64,000 bases of DNA from Populus alba (GCF_005239225.2 NC_133284.1:6229770-6293769), one strand, 5' to 3'; positions 48,019 to 60,449 are shown, numbered from the stretch's first letter. Notes: generated by a model not told the origin, from the sequence alone. Made by a program: numbers and translations.

Positions 48019-48194
48019 AAGCGTTTGGGAACGCGGTGTAAACCGCATTCCCAACAAATTTGAATTTTTTTTTTTTGCTAAAATTTAATGCGTCAAAAAT
48101 GATTTTTAAAAAATAAAAAAACATCACTGACATGCATTTCGCTACGAAAAGTTATTTGAAAAGTAACCGCAGTCATACTGCCAAACACGCTCAA
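48019..48194 (+). mobile_element. Tourist-like MITE relic, related to 18918-19131
   Basis: Left part GCGTTTGGGAACGCGGTG and right part ACTGCCAAACACGC form imperfect inverted ends. The interior shares TTTTTTTTTGCTAAAATT, AAAAATGATTTTTAAAAA and CGAAAAG.TATTTGAAAA with the copy at 18.9 kb. The target duplication is not clear, so the ends are approximate. Confidence 0.6.
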
Positions 48195-48879
48195 AGCCTA
48201 TTCCTGATCACTTATAGACGCGGCATACTTTCAGTAGCTTTTTAAATTTTTATATTAATTAATTAATATAAAAAAGACCTAGAGATCCTTTGATTGCTAT
48301 GGAAATAAAAAAAAGAAGAAAATACATGAGAAGAAGAAAAAAAGCCCCTGCATGGTGTTTTTTTTTTTTTCAAGAGAAAAATTATCTTTTTCACTGCTTT
48401 TTAGAAAATAAAAAAATTAAATACCTTCAGACAATAGTTTTAAAAAATTTGATTATCCAAGGTAATAAAATTATCTTATTATTTTAAAAATTAAAATTCA
48501 CATATATTTCCGTATTAATAATTAACTGGTCATGATAAAAGACAAGACTACCCCTAAATCTTATTCCTCTAAAAAAAGATTTTTTATTGGAGGAGCACAA
48601 AAATCATTGCACCTAGAAATGAATAATAAATTTAGTTTGTGTGTACAGTTTTTGCTACGAGGTTCAGAGTGCTAGGCTATAGATGATTACTTTGTTGATT
48701 TGGACAAGGGCTACCCTTGTCTATCTTCTTCCTGTGAAGTACTTTTCTAGGCCCCGTAGTGAGGTCATTATCTTTGAGTAAAACACGGTTAATTTCAACA
48801 CGTTTAGGCCACCTTTCACGAGCTACGCACTTCTTTCCATCAAAACTATGTTCGGAATTCGGGTCAAATAGAGGTCGTC

Positions 48880-50125
48880 AAAATTTATTTTTTATTTAAA
48901 ATAATAATATTTTTAAAATTATTTTAATATGTTAATTTTAAAAAATAAATAAAAATTTTATTTTAATAAAATTTTATTTTTTGATTAAAAAAACAATCAT
49001 TACTGCCCTTTTAAATATCATATCAAAGGAATATTTGTTTTAGAGATGAAAATTGAGTTTTATATGTGAAACCAATCAAAAAAGCTAAAAAAAAATATAA
49101 AAAATTAACTTTTATAGTTGAGTTTTGTAGATAATTAGATTATACCCGACCTCAACCTAACCATGAAAACTAAAACAATTACCCTTTAATTCTTTTATAC
49201 ATGGCTTCATAAATTTATTTAATAGGTGTTTTTTTATATATAATTAATTTGTAAATATTCTTAATCCTTGAAGTGAACACTTTATTTTTTTTTGTTGAAG
49301 GAAGACCATCCTCTAAGACTTACAAAATCTAAAAAAAAAAAACATAAATTTCACTCTCAAAACATGATAAAATCACTCGTGAATTTTATTATGAATCCTG
49401 GACGAGAAAATCAACATGCTCCACAAACTATATGTGAAGGGAGTGGAGTACTGAAGATTAATCTTGTACGTTAGATATTTCTTTTTATAATAATTTATCC
49501 CTGAATTTTTCTCTCCAAGAGCCAGAGATTCGGCATCCTTAGGTTTCCTTTTCAGTAATGGCGTGGACTAAAATGCTGATAAGGGCACCCTACCCTCCCA
49601 ATAAAAACAAATTGTTCCATCCCTTTTCTTTTCTACGACCATATATAATATTATTGATATTTCTTAAAGCATTTTGTATTTTAAAATATATTAAAATAAT
49701 ATTTTTATATAAAAATTTGTTTTTAATGTAAATACATTTAAAAAATTAAAACGAAAAAAATAATTTTTTAACTAAGAATGTCTCAGTAGCAGTACCAATC
49801 AAACTTTTAATTATTTCTCGTAATCTTCAATTGATGGCTAACACACGAGAATGCCGCATAATTTAAAGCCACATTTTTGGGTGGTTGGATTTGAAGTTGA
49901 GAGCTGGTGCCTTCTATCTTCCCCTACACGTCCTTCTTGCCTTCCATCTCTTCTCATCTGTTTATCCTTTTTGGTTTTTTTTCTTATTTTAAAAATATTT
50001 TAATTTTTTTATTAATTTCAAATTAATATATTTTTAATGTTTTTTAAATATTTTAATATATTAACATTAAAAATAATTTAAAAAAATAAAAAAATATTAT
50101 TAACATATATTTTGATACAAAAATT
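48880..50125. repeat. three AT-rich MITE-like family members
   Basis: Copies at about 48880-49000, 49660-49775 and 49985-50125 with the alternating TATTTTAAAATATATTAAAATAA / AAAATTATTTTTAATGT pattern. The third is in reverse order compared with the others. Confidence 0.5.
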
Positions 50126-50809
50126 TATTTAAAAAATAATCACACTCATTATCCTAGCCCATTTGGTTTCGTGTAAAGCAATATAAATATATTGCAGGAG
50201 TATTTGATTGTGGAAAAAAGCTCCCATAAAGGGGCTGGAAGGAAGCACAGATCTCATGAGGGGTTAGTAAAGGGTCACAATCGTCATGCGATATCGTGGG
50301 GACCAGGTTGATGACTGTGGCCCTCCATTTGCGTGGGCTAGCCTATATGTAGCCGGCTTTACTAGGTGGTCTCTCTAGCCATGTTACCCCCTCCCCCTCT
50401 TTCTGGACCTTCGGTTGAATGAAATGGCTAAGCACGCACCCTTCCTGCCCCCCCGGGCATGCAAGTGACATCTCTTTTATGTGCTCAGTGGTTAGAAAAA
50501 GGTTTGCACTCTTTTTTAATTCTTTAGTTTAAATCTCACATCAGCATTTAATTTTTTTTAATTTATAATTATTTATGTAAGCATGGCCTTTATACTCAAA
50601 ATATTTGAATCATCATCTTATCCTATCTTAAGATAACTTTACGTGACAAAATAAGAAAATACATATGCTCAAAACATTAATTTATGGTTATCTAGTCCGA
50701 TGAAAGCCCATCCGAGGGAAAAGGAAAGAAAGGACAATGAGAGAAACAATTGTCTAAATTGAGTTAATTTATCATGGTCATGACTTTGCATGTTCATTTT
50801 GTGGGTTTT

Positions 50810-52190
50810 TTTATTTTTTATTTTTTTAATGTTTTTAAATCATTTTAATATATTTATATAAAAAATAAAATTTTAAAAATTAAAAAATTATTTTAATATA
50901 TTTTTAAATAAAAAATATTTTATAAACAACGAGAGCAATGATTTACTCCCTTTGTTTTATGGATAGGTGATAACTTACTCCTTCTGTTTAATGAAAAGGT
51001 GTAATTTTTTTTTGGTCTAAAAAATAAAAAGTTAGATATGCATGAAAAAATAGACTAATCATTAGTTTTTAATGTCTTTGGAAATATGGTTGTGGTTATT
51101 TTTTAAAGTGTTTTTCACTAAAAAAAATTATATTAATAATATTTTTTTATTTTTTTTAAAAATATTTTTGAGATCAACATATCAAAATAATTTTAAAATA
51201 TAAAAAATATGTTAATTTAAAGAAAAAAAATTATTTTTTTTAAAAACATTTTTAAAATACAGTGACAGCAAATTTGTTGCTGCCATCGCAATAATACGAT
51301 GTTCGCATTCTAGGTATGGTCACATGCATTGTCTAAGTAATCAACTAAAGCCAAACAAATTATGCTTAATCTTTGATTAGACCATAGGACCACCACGAAC
51401 AGCTCTCGTTTTTTACTGGCTTCTGGGACTAATAACAGGTGTGGGTCCAAGATGGCTCTTTAATCACCAAGATTATCTTCTAATCATGGCGTCTGCTACT
51501 AGAAGCAATCAAGGAGTAAGTGATGTTTCCCACACTTAATATCATTGATTTGTAAACTTAATCGCAACTCAAAAGAAAAAAAAAGAGGATCTTTTTGTGC
51601 GTGGCCTGTTTTGGATTGGATTGATTGTTTTCTCATCGGGTCAAGAGTGAAGATGTCTGATGGTACCTTTTGAAGCCACATCTGTGGGGAGGTTGTAGTG
51701 GTTGGATCTCCGAGCGCCACTGTCTATGGAAGAATAACAGCTGAATCAGAAAAAACACACAGCTCTGGCCCGGAGAGATCACAATTAGCATCTCTTGAAT
51801 TAAATTACTGCGATGAATCGACTAATTATCTCCGAGCGCCACTGACTGGGCATGCCTCTCGGGTTTGGTCTCAAATTTGCAGTGCATGCTATAACAGCTT
51901 TGAGAATGGCAGTGGTGAGTGTTTTTTTAGCCCAAGAAAAGCATTAACAAATATTTATTCATAGAAAATTGCCATAATCACACCATCCCTGGATAATCGG
52001 TTGTTGGTAACATGTCAAATTAATATAGTTAGGATTATTTTTTAAAATATTTTTTTGCTTGAAAAAACATAAAAATAATATTTTTTTTGTTTTTTAAAAT
52101 TTATTTTTGATATTAATATATTAAAAAAATTAAAAAATACTAAAAAATTTAAATTTTAACAAAAAAAAAACAAGTTGAAACTGATTCAAA
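50810..52190. repeat. three AT-rich MITE-like family members
   Basis: Copies at about 50810-50935, 51090-51265 and 52025-52190. The middle one is the best preserved: GTTGTGGTTATTTTTTAAAG at the start and AAAATACAGTGACAGCAA at the end, with core TTTTTGAGATCAACATATCA. Confidence 0.55.
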
Positions 52191-52816
52191 AACTCCAAAA
52201 TAATGTCTAAATAACTACAATAAAATGGTTTGAAGACCATTTTAAGCTTATAAGATGCGATATTGAGGGCTGAAATGTAGGCATGTGTCAATGCGTTATT
52301 GCCTTATGTCTTCCATTAAGGCAATTCACAAAAATGCTTAGTCCATGACATGCAAATCAATCCTTCTGGATGCAAACCTTCTTTCTTTCTTTTTTTCCTC
52401 ATTGTTTGACGGGTCCAAGTAAAAGAATACTGCAAGTGGAAGTGGACCGACTATTCACCATCAAAAATATATTTGATCATGTCTTGCATCAAAGGCAATC
52501 GGGTGGGTGGTCACGATCCAACGGTTAACATCAACGGATCAGTCCGACTCTCCGTTTTGGTAAAAGGGACCTGGCAATTTATATGTAGACGTTGACAAAA
52601 AGACTAACAGACCACAGATGGGAAATTGGAATCTCCCCAAAAGAAGAGGATAATAAGATAAACATGCAACGTCGCAATTCACATAGCCACTAACATAAAG
52701 ACGAAAAGCAATGGCTGTAAACCACATTTTACATTTTTTATGCTCTCCCCAGTGCTTTTATTTACATGGGGGTGTAAACAATTTGAAGAACAATTTCCAG
52801 GTCCAAACAGAGAGCC

Positions 52817-54099
52817 ATGGTTCGAGGAAAGGGCCGCATGGGTTCGGCCGGCGAAGGGATTGGTTTGGTCTTCTTGACCCTGGCTCTGTGCATTGCTATT
52901 ATGTCTGAGCAATGTCAAGGTCGCAGTGCCTATGAAGAGCCGGCGAACTGTCTACGCCTGGAGTGTGCTCCATATCAGGTGATTCACAGTCAAAAAGGTT
53001 ATGAAATTAGAAGTTACAGAACAGCGACTTGGATTTCTACCTCACCAATCAACTCTAACTCGTACAGGGATGCAGCTGGTCATGGTTTCAACATGTAAGC
53101 ACGTCTCTCTCTCAACTTTCCTTTCATTTAGGGCAGATGTATCCTTCAGTGCAAGAAATCACAAATCGCTTTTTGTTTATTTAACAAACCATGGGATCAC
53201 ACACGCTTTTCTTTGTGTAATAAATACTGTAAAAAGGAGTCTGGAGTGTATTTATTTTTGTGTTCAAAAACATATTTTTTTTATTTTAAAATATATATTT
53301 TTAATTTTTTTAATGTGTTGATATTAAAAATAAATTTTGAAAAATAAAAAAATTATCATAATATATTTTTGTTTTAAAAAGCAACCCTTGTTCTCAATCA
53401 GTATCTTAATTTTAACCCTCAACCTTTATCTATGATTTATTTTGTAGGTGCTGTACTAGCATAGGTCCATGTATGACTTTAATTTAGTATAAGAGAAGCT
53501 CTTGAGCTTTAATATTTTAATTTTAATAATAAGCTAATCATTTGCCACACACAACCACCAGGTGGATGGATTATGGGATATCACTGACCAATTCTCCTGC
53601 ACTTTAAAATTACAATCTCGTCCATGCTTATTTGCCCTTTTTAAGAATTTATTTAATGATTTCATGCTTATTATGGCGCCTGTGAAGCCTCGCTGCGTAT
53701 ATTCAAGGGAACAATGATCAGGCAGCAAACATCAACATGACAGCTCCAGTTATGGTAGATATGTTTTCATCAACCGCAAGTTCCCGCAACAAAACCTTTA
53801 CTGTGCACCTCTATTTGCCACAAAAGTACCAAAATAACCCTCCTCTCTCCCGTCAAGTGCATCCTGTGAAGCTGCCTAAACACCGCCATGCAGCTGTGAG
53901 GAGGTTTGGAGGTTTTATGAACGACACCAACATCCCTGGACAAGTTTTGGCGTTGAAGAAAAGCCTCGAGGGCACCCCCTGGGAATCATCCATAGCAAGG
54001 ACACAAAGCAGGGGTCGTGTGCCTTGCAGTGTTGCTGGCTACAACTCGCCCTACGAATACGAGAATCGTGCAAATGAAGTCATGTTTTGGTTTGATTAA
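52817..54099 (+). CDS. secreted SOUL-domain haem-binding protein, 2 exons
   Basis: Exons 52817-53094 and 53688-54099 give 229 residues in frame. SOUL proteins bind haem or tetrapyrroles; plant members of this subgroup have signal peptides and are thought to act in the endomembrane system or outside the cell, with partners largely unknown. A hydrophobic segment at about residues 15-35 (GLVFLTLALCIAIM) fits a signal peptide, and the SOUL domain covers about 52-228. Family marks are YQVIHSQKGYEIRSYR, AAYIQGNN, MTAPVMVDM, FTVHLYLP, HAAVRRFGGF and the C-terminal NEVMFWFD. Length fits the family. The donor AT/GTAAGC is good, but the acceptor (GTGAAG/CCTCGC) lacks a pyrimidine tract. It was chosen because it alone joins GHGFNI to LAAYIQGNN without a stop. 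The 593-base intron contains an AT-rich MITE-like block at about 53265-53385. Confidence 0.86.
53265..53385. repeat. AT-rich MITE-like family member inside the SOUL intron
   Basis: TTTTTTTATTTTAAAATATA, then TTTTTTAATGTGTTGATATT, then AAAAATTATCATAATATA, matching the dispersed family in reverse order. Confidence 0.5.
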
Positions 54100-54665
54100 T
54101 GTTGACCAATCATTTGTACAAACAGTTCTGTAATGGAGGAAAAAGCAAGAAAAGAAATAAGCCATCTTTATCGAAGGATATGCTACCCAATTGCTCAAGA
54201 TTTCCTTTTCCTTGTGCACAATCGTGCTCCCCTTTTCTTTAATCACGCACTTGATTTACGAGCCTGGATAGGTCCCGAGTGGCAGACAAAAACCAATAGA
54301 CCTTGCAAACCTAGTTCAAGTGATTGATTTGTTCTTGCCCACTTAAGAAAAAACCGGTTCGTACCAGGCTTGGCAATTGGCACTACAAGGGCGGAAAGCG
54401 GCATCACCTAGCATTTCAAACATAGGATTCAATAAACTAGATTTTACAGACTTCAAGGAACTAATTATGAGTGTGGTGAAAGCACAGAAAATATATAGCT
54501 TTATCAAACAGGAAGGAAATGATATTAGTTGCTCTGTTCTTCATTAAATGTAGTGCAGTTAACAAAATCGTTACCATTCCTAGATAAATTACCAAAGGCT
54601 GACAAGAAATGAGATATCCACCAGATAATTTTATTAATTTGACATGTCTCAGCTATTCAAACACA
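54100..54665. other. spacer between convergent SOUL and post-SET exons
   Basis: Contains the presumed 3' ends of the plus-strand SOUL gene and of the minus-strand post-SET exons. No further coding sequence is visible. Confidence 0.45.
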
Positions 54666-54876
54666 TCAAGCCCAAAGGAGTTCTTGTATATAAGTAGCAT
54701 CCTGCACAAATTAAAATTCAGCAATGGCTTTATGTATTTGTTTTTCAATAGAAACGTGTACATAAGCTGTAATCTAATTTTATAACCTCCGTTTTACCTG
54801 ATACAAGCGCCGCCGACACTCATCGGTGCCACAGTAGCATGGTGACTGTTTTAGTTTCCCATCAGGACCAACAACA
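54666..54876 (-). CDS. terminal exons with a post-SET zinc motif (partial gene)
   Basis: Two minus-strand exons, 54876-54798 and 54701-54666, joined by a GT-AG intron in phase 0. They read VVGPDGKLKQSP, then CYCGTDECRRRLYQ, then DATYIQELLWA and a stop. The CxCxxxxC pattern after a DG-containing loop is the post-SET zinc motif at the C-terminus of many histone-lysine methyltransferases. I could not find the SET domain itself (no NHxC or GEELxxDY) in the minus strand between here and the copia element, nor beyond it at 60.8-61.4 kb. So this is either the tail of a gene whose other exons I missed or a relic. The acceptor at 54877-54879 (TAG) is a guess: the frame has a stop just upstream. Confidence 0.5.
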
Positions 54877-54879
54877 CTA

Positions 54880-55692
54880 TCAAGTGTTTTTCACCCAGTT
54901 GAGAGAAACCCTATTTCATTGATGATAACACTCAATTCATTTGACCTGATGTTTCAGCTGTTGCAAATTTCACTTCATCGCTCTATTGGGTGCTATTTCC
55001 GTTTCCTTAGAGTAATTTTATCACCTTTAGTTCAGATTATGTTTATTCTAATGCTATCACCTTTAGTTCATCTTATATTAGGGTAAAGAGTACTTTAATC
55101 ACAATGTTCTTGAGCAATACCAAAGAGCAGAGCATTACATAGTCAAGATTGCTTATCACGTTAATTCTATATTTGGTCGATTCAATAACTCTTACTGGTT
55201 GATAAATAAGCAGTGGGAGCACAAACAGAATCATAAAAGTTTTCTAATAGATGAACACCTTCAACAAGCATCATCTCAAGTACGCAGAAATTGAAACATG
55301 ACCAATTTTTTCACAATTTTCACAAAGCATTACGTTTTTTAAGTGTTCTAAATTACTTCACATAGCAACTCAAGTGTATGCCATGAATTTAAGGAGCAGA
55401 CAGTAAATTAATTTTATGCCTGCTCCTCATTGATGCATGGACACCTCTCAACTCTTTCATGTCTAGGACAACGCATGTAAAGGGATTTTCCAATCATAGA
55501 TATAAATAAGACTTCGATATTTTCTTCAGAATCGGTTGGTTTGAAGAACACTTAGCATCAGCGGATGAACTTCCCTTCTGCAAAGTTTTTATAGCATTAG
55601 CATAACAATCACAAAGACCAAGATCCGCCTCCAGAGAGAGAGAGAGCGAGGCAGAGACAGAGAGTTTGAAACGGTGAAAGTAGCCTGGAAAG
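54880..55692. other. spacer left of the copia element
   Basis: AT-rich with an imperfect repeated ATCACCTTTAGTTCA (about 55020-55075). A minus-strand open stretch just left of the element (about 55490-55680) encodes low-complexity Ser/Leu from a GAGA run, then NAIKTLQKGSSSADAKCSS. It has no known motif, and all three frames are open there, so I do not call a gene. Confidence 0.4.
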
Positions 55693-56083
55693 TGTGAAGA
55701 TAGTTGGCCACTTGGCCACTTGCTCTTACATGGATGTTTGCCTATAAATAGGCAATGCATCCAAGCATTATAGGCACACCAAGTGAAGAGAGAAAGAAGA
55801 GAAAGTGAAGAGAGAAAGAAGAGAGAGTGAAGAGGGAAAGTAATCCCACTAAATTGTGAGGTATTTGTGAGAGAGTAAGTGAGGTGTTTTCTCCTAGTAA
55901 TAGAGAGATTCTTAGTTGTTCTCCTATTATTTGAGAGAGGTTGTAATTCCCACATTACTAGTAAAATCCTTCTATACTTGCCCGTGGACATAGCCTAATT
56001 GGGTGAACTATGTAAATTCTTGTGTGTCTCATTTCTCATTTAAGCCTTTTATCTTGTCGAGTTTGCATGCCAGTATCCTAACA
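55693..56083 (+). repeat. 5' LTR of the copia element
   Basis: 391 bases, starting TGTGAAG and ending CCTAACA. It has a TATA box, CCTATAAATAGG, at 55741-55752, and a GAAGAGAGAAAGAAGAG direct repeat downstream of it. Compared with the 3' LTR it has one extra 8-base unit (TTGGCCAC repeated near 55704-55719) and four transitions. Confidence 0.96.
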
Positions 56084-56096
56084 GTGGTATCAGAGC
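56084..56096 (+). other. primer binding site of the copia element
   Basis: GTGGTATCAGAGC directly follows the 5' LTR; the TGGTATCAGAGC part is complementary to the 3' end of plant initiator tRNA-Met, as in many copia elements. Confidence 0.9.
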
Positions 56097-56424
56097 CTTC
56101 TTGGTTGGTGTTGTTAACACGCAAAAGTTATTCGTGTATACGGTTACTATTCACGTCTACGACACTATTCACCTATACGACACTATTCATCCATACGGTA
56201 CTGTTCACTTACGTTACTGTTGGCGTATATAGAAAGTCAGTGCGGTGATTAAATACAGTCTAGGAAGTTCTGTCTAAGGAGATTGGGTTTTAAGCGGGAC
56301 CATTTGTGACCCCTCCAATCTTTCCTGGGAACTTATTTAGTGAAGTATTTTTCACACAATACTATTTCTATATACGTTACAGATATGTGAAACGGTGATA
56401 GCTGAATCGATCACGGTGAATAAA

Positions 56425-57449
56425 ATGGCAGCAAAGTACGAGATTAAGAGGTTCAAGGGGAGCAATTTCTCACTGTGGAAAATGAGAATCAAGGCAATCT
56501 TGAGGAAAGACAATTGTTTGGCAGCAATTGGGGATCGGCCCGCTGAGATCACTGATAATGCAAAATGGAATGAGATGGATGGCAATGCTTTGCTAACATA
56601 CATTTAGCATTAGCTGATGAAGTATTATCAAGTGTGGCGGAGAAGAAAACAGCTAAGGAGATATGAGAGACTCTAACAAAGCTATACGAGTCCAAGTCTT
56701 TACACAATAAGATTTTCTTAAAGCGGAGACTTTATACCCTTCGAATGGTAGAAACCACGTCGGTGACTTATCACATCAACACAATAAGAACTCTATTTTC
56801 ATAACTCACTACGTTGGGTCAACAAATAGAGGAAAATGAACGTGCATAGCTTCTACTTCAAAGTCTTCCTGATTCGTATGATCAACTTATTATCAACCTG
56901 ACCAATAATATCCTCTCAGACTATTTAGTCTTCGATGATGTTGCAGTCGCTATCTTGGAAGAAGAAAATAGGCGCAAAAACAAAAGAGACAGAAACAGTT
57001 CAAACCAAGCAGAGGCGTTATTGGTGTCAAGAGGAAGATCAACGGAGCATGGCTCTAGTGGGAGTCAAAGGCAGGGGAGGTCCAAATCAAGAAGTAAGAA
57101 GACTATGAAATGCTACAACTGTGGCAGAAAAGGGCACTTCAAAAGGGATTGTTGGTTTAAAAACGGTATAGAGAATACTGCAGAGTCATTAAAACCTCAA
57201 GGATGTGTTGCAAGCACCTCAGAAGACGGAGAGGTTCTATATAGTGAAGCAGCAACAACCTCTACAGATAGAGAAGAGCTCACTGAGGTCTGGCTAATGG
57301 ATTCAGGAGCAACATGGCATATGACCCCTAGACGAGATTGGTTCCATACATATGAACCTATCTCTGGAGGCACAATGTTCATGGGTGATAATTATGCTTT
57401 AGAGATTTCTGGCATTGGCACCATCAAATTAAAGATGTATGATGTTTAA
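56425..57449 (+). pseudogene. copia gag and protease region, broken
   Basis: Starts MAAKYEIKRFKGSNFSLW, the typical copia gag opening, from 56425. A one-base frame change near 56590 and stops at 56664 (TGA), 56802 (TAA) and 56847 (TAG) interrupt gag. A clean stretch from 56955 then carries a basic region, the zinc knuckle CYNCGRKGHFKRDC at about 57112-57153 (CX2CX4HX4C, nucleic-acid binding) and the protease active-site MDSGATWHM at about 57298. A further frame change next to the TAA at 57447 leads into integrase. Stop codons here fit single C-to-T or G-to-A changes for the most part. Confidence 0.9.
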
Positions 57450-57459
57450 TTCGTACTAT

Positions 57460-60353
57460 TTCAGGAGTGCGACATGTGAAAGACTTAAAGAAGAATCTTT
57501 TGTCCGTAGGACAATTTGATAGTCTTTGCTGTAAGATTCGAACACACAATGGAATCATGAAAATTGTCAAAGGAGCGCTGGTGGTTTTAAAGGCAAGAAA
57601 GACAGTTGCAAACATGTTTGTATTAATGGGAGAAACACATCATGGGGCAGAAGCATCAATCACATCAGCTAGTCCTGCAGAAGAGAAGACAATGATGTGG
57701 CATCAAAAACTAGACCACATGTCAGAGAAAGGTTTAAAGGTTCTCTCTGATCAGAAGTTACTCTCTAGGCTTACAAAGGTTACTTTACCCTTTTGTGAGC
57801 ACTGTGTTACAAGCAAACATCATAGGTTGAAGTTTGGCACATCAACAACTAAGAGCAAATGCATTTTAGACCTGATTCACTCTGATGTTTGGCAAGCACC
57901 GGTTGTATCCTTGGGAGGAGCAAGATACTTTGTATCATTCATAGATGACTTCTCCAGGAGATGTTGGGTGTATCCGATTAGAAGGAAGGCATATGTGTTC
58001 GCAGTTTTTAAAACCTTCAAAGCGCGGGTAGAACTTGAATCTGAAAAGAAGATCAAGTGTTTAAGGACTGAAAATGGAGGAGAATATACTAGTGATGAAT
58101 TTAATAACTTCTGTTAACATAAAGGTATCAAAAGGCAGTTCACAACGACATACACTCCACAACAAAATGGAGTGGCAGAGCGGATGAACAAATCTCTATT
58201 GGAAAGAACAAGAGCAATGTTGAAGGTTGCAGGTCTAGAAAAGTCATTCTGGGCAGAAGCAATCAATACCGCCTGTTATGTGATAAATCGATCTCCGTCT
58301 ACTGCAATTGAGTTGAAGACACCGATGGAGATGTGGACTGGAAAGCCAACTGATTATTCTCGATTGCATATATTTGGAAGTCCTGTGTACGTGATGTACA
58401 ATACTCAAGAGGTCAGCAAGCTGGATTCAAAATCCAGAAAATGTGTATTCTTGGGATATGCTGATGGAGTGAAAGGGTATCGCTTGTGGGATCCCACTGT
58501 CCACAAGGTAGTCATCAACAGAGATGTCATATTTGCAGAAGATAAAATGCAAATGGAAGAAAATGATAGCATTTTAAAGGAGACTACAGAAGTTCGAATG
58601 GAAAATACTCAGAATCGTACTTCTTCTAAAGTTGTACCAGAGCATGAAGAACAAGAACAAATAGAGTCTGAAACTCCTGAAGTTCGACGGTCAACTCGTG
58701 AAAGAAGACCACCGGCTTGGCACTCAGAATATGTTACTGAGAGCAATATTGCATACTGTCTTCTAATAGAGGATGGAGAGTCATCAACTTTCCATGAGGC
58801 TATCAAAAGCACATATATATCTATGTGGATGACAATAATGCAAGAGGAGATTGAAGCTCTGCACAAGAATAACACTTGGGATCTTGTTCTGCTACCACAA
58901 GGAAGAAAGGCCATTGGCAACAAATGGGTTTACAAGATAAAGCGTGATGACAATGATCAAGTGGAGCGGTATCGTGCAAGATTGGTGGTGAAAGGATACG
59001 CTCAGAAAGAAGGAATAGACTTCAATGAGATATTTTCTCCGGTGGTACGACTTACTACAATCAGAGTAGTCTTGGCGATGTGTGCTATATTTGATCTTCA
59101 CTTAGAGCAGTTAGATGTGAAAACTGCATTTCTTCATGGAGAACTTGAAGAAGAAATTTATATGCTCCAACCAGAGGGTTTTGCTGAAACAGGCAAGGAG
59201 AACTTGGTTTGCAGGTTGAACAAATCTCTATACGGTCTCAAACAGGCGCCGAGGTGTTGGTACAAGAGATTTGATTCCTTCATAATTAGCCTTGGGTACA
59301 ACAGACTCAGTTCAGACCATTGTATGTATTACAAGAGGTTTGAAGAAAATGATGTTTTCATCATTCTGTTGTTGTACGTGGATGACATGTTGGTAATAGG
59401 CCCCAACAAAGATCGAGTCCAAGAATTGAAGGCACAGTTGGCTAGGGAGTTTGATATAAAGGACTTGGGACCAGCAAACAAGATTCTAGGGATGCAAATT
59501 CACCGAGACAGAAGTAAGAGGAAGATTTGGCTTTCTCAGAAGAATTATTTGAAGAAGATCTGCGACGCTTCAACATGCAAGATTGTAAGCCAATTTCCAC
59601 CCCACTTCTTGTTAACTTCAAATTATCTTCAAGTATGTCTCCTAGCAATGAAGCAGAGAGGATAAAGATGTCTCGAGTACCGTATGCATCAGCAGTGAGA
59701 AGTTTAATGTTTGCCATGATATGTACAAGACCAGACATTGCACAAGCAGTGGGAGCAGCTAGTCGATACATGGCAAATCCTGGTAGAGAGCATTGGAATA
59801 CTATCAAGAGGATCTTAAGATACATCAAGGGTACCTCAGATGCCGCATTATGTTATGGAGGATCAGAATTCACTGTCAGAGGTTATGTTGACTTAGATTT
59901 TGCTGGTGACCTTGAGAAAAGAAAATCCACTACAGGCTATGTGTTCATAATTGCAGGAGGAGCTGTGAGCTGGGTCTCTAAGCTTTAGATTGTTGTAGCG
60001 TTATCCACAACAGAAGCTGAGTATATGGCAGCTACACAAGCTTGTAAAGAAGCAATATGGATGAAGAAATATGGATGAAGAAACTTATGGAGGAGCTCGA
60101 GCACAAACAAGAGAAGATTCTTATGTATTGTGATAGTTAGAGTGCCTTGCATATTGCAAGGAATCCAGCGTTTCATTCAAAAACAAAACATATAGATGTT
60201 CAGTATCACTTTGTTCGCGAAGTGGTGGAAGATGGAAGTGTGGATTTTCAGAAGGTTCACACAAAGGAAAACCCAGCGGATGCTTTGACCAAACCAGTCA
60301 ACACTGATAAGTATATATGGTGCAGATTCTCTTATGGCCTAGCAGAAACGTAA
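57460..60353 (+). pseudogene. copia pol: integrase, reverse transcriptase, RNase H, broken
   Basis: Integrase from about 57467: GVRHVKDLKKNLLSVGQ, the zinc-binding H..H/CEHC region (WHQKLDHMSEKGL, FCEHCVTSKHH), then catalytic Asp in IHSDVW and SFIDDFSR and Glu in TENGGEYTS. A TAA stop at 58115 interrupts it just past the Glu. The long open part 58172-59665 covers the integrase C-terminal region (WTGKPTDYSRLHIFG), then reverse transcriptase beginning NKWVYKIKR and including the active-site YVDDMLV at about 59377. A one-base loss near 59566 shifts frame. RNase H follows with GYVDLDFAGD, a TAG at 59986, a 14-bp tandem duplication at 60055-60082 and a TAG at 60138, ending with the usual KTKHIDVQYHFVRE and NPADALTKPV at about 60345. 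The element must be mobilised by others, if at all. Confidence 0.93.
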
Positions 60354-60449
60354 GCAGCATGAAGATGACAAGTATTGAAAGGATAGAAGAATCACAAATG
60401 ATCAAGTGTGAAAACTTGATTAAATCATCAGAGTCTTCAAGTGAGAGAA

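Larger units (their letters stand above)
45932..52816. other. repeat-rich spacer between ASR3 and SOUL genes
   Basis: The first few hundred bases are the likely promoter and leader of the trihelix gene. About 46980-47900 is dispersed-repeat material with many AAAATTGAAAA-like words, similar to 36.3-36.8 kb. A Tourist-like MITE relic lies at 48019-48194, and MITE-like AT blocks at 48880-49000, 49660-49775, 49985-50125, 50810-50935, 51090-51265 and 52025-52190. A 17-bp direct repeat ATCTCCGAGCGCCACTG lies at 51706-51722 and 51828-51844. The final stretch should hold the SOUL gene promoter. No gene is supported. Confidence 0.5.

Noticed and set aside
55494..55991. Minus-strand open frame, with a near-identical one at 60420-60740
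   Set aside because: Both lie antisense in the two copia LTRs and match because the LTRs match; no protein family is seen.
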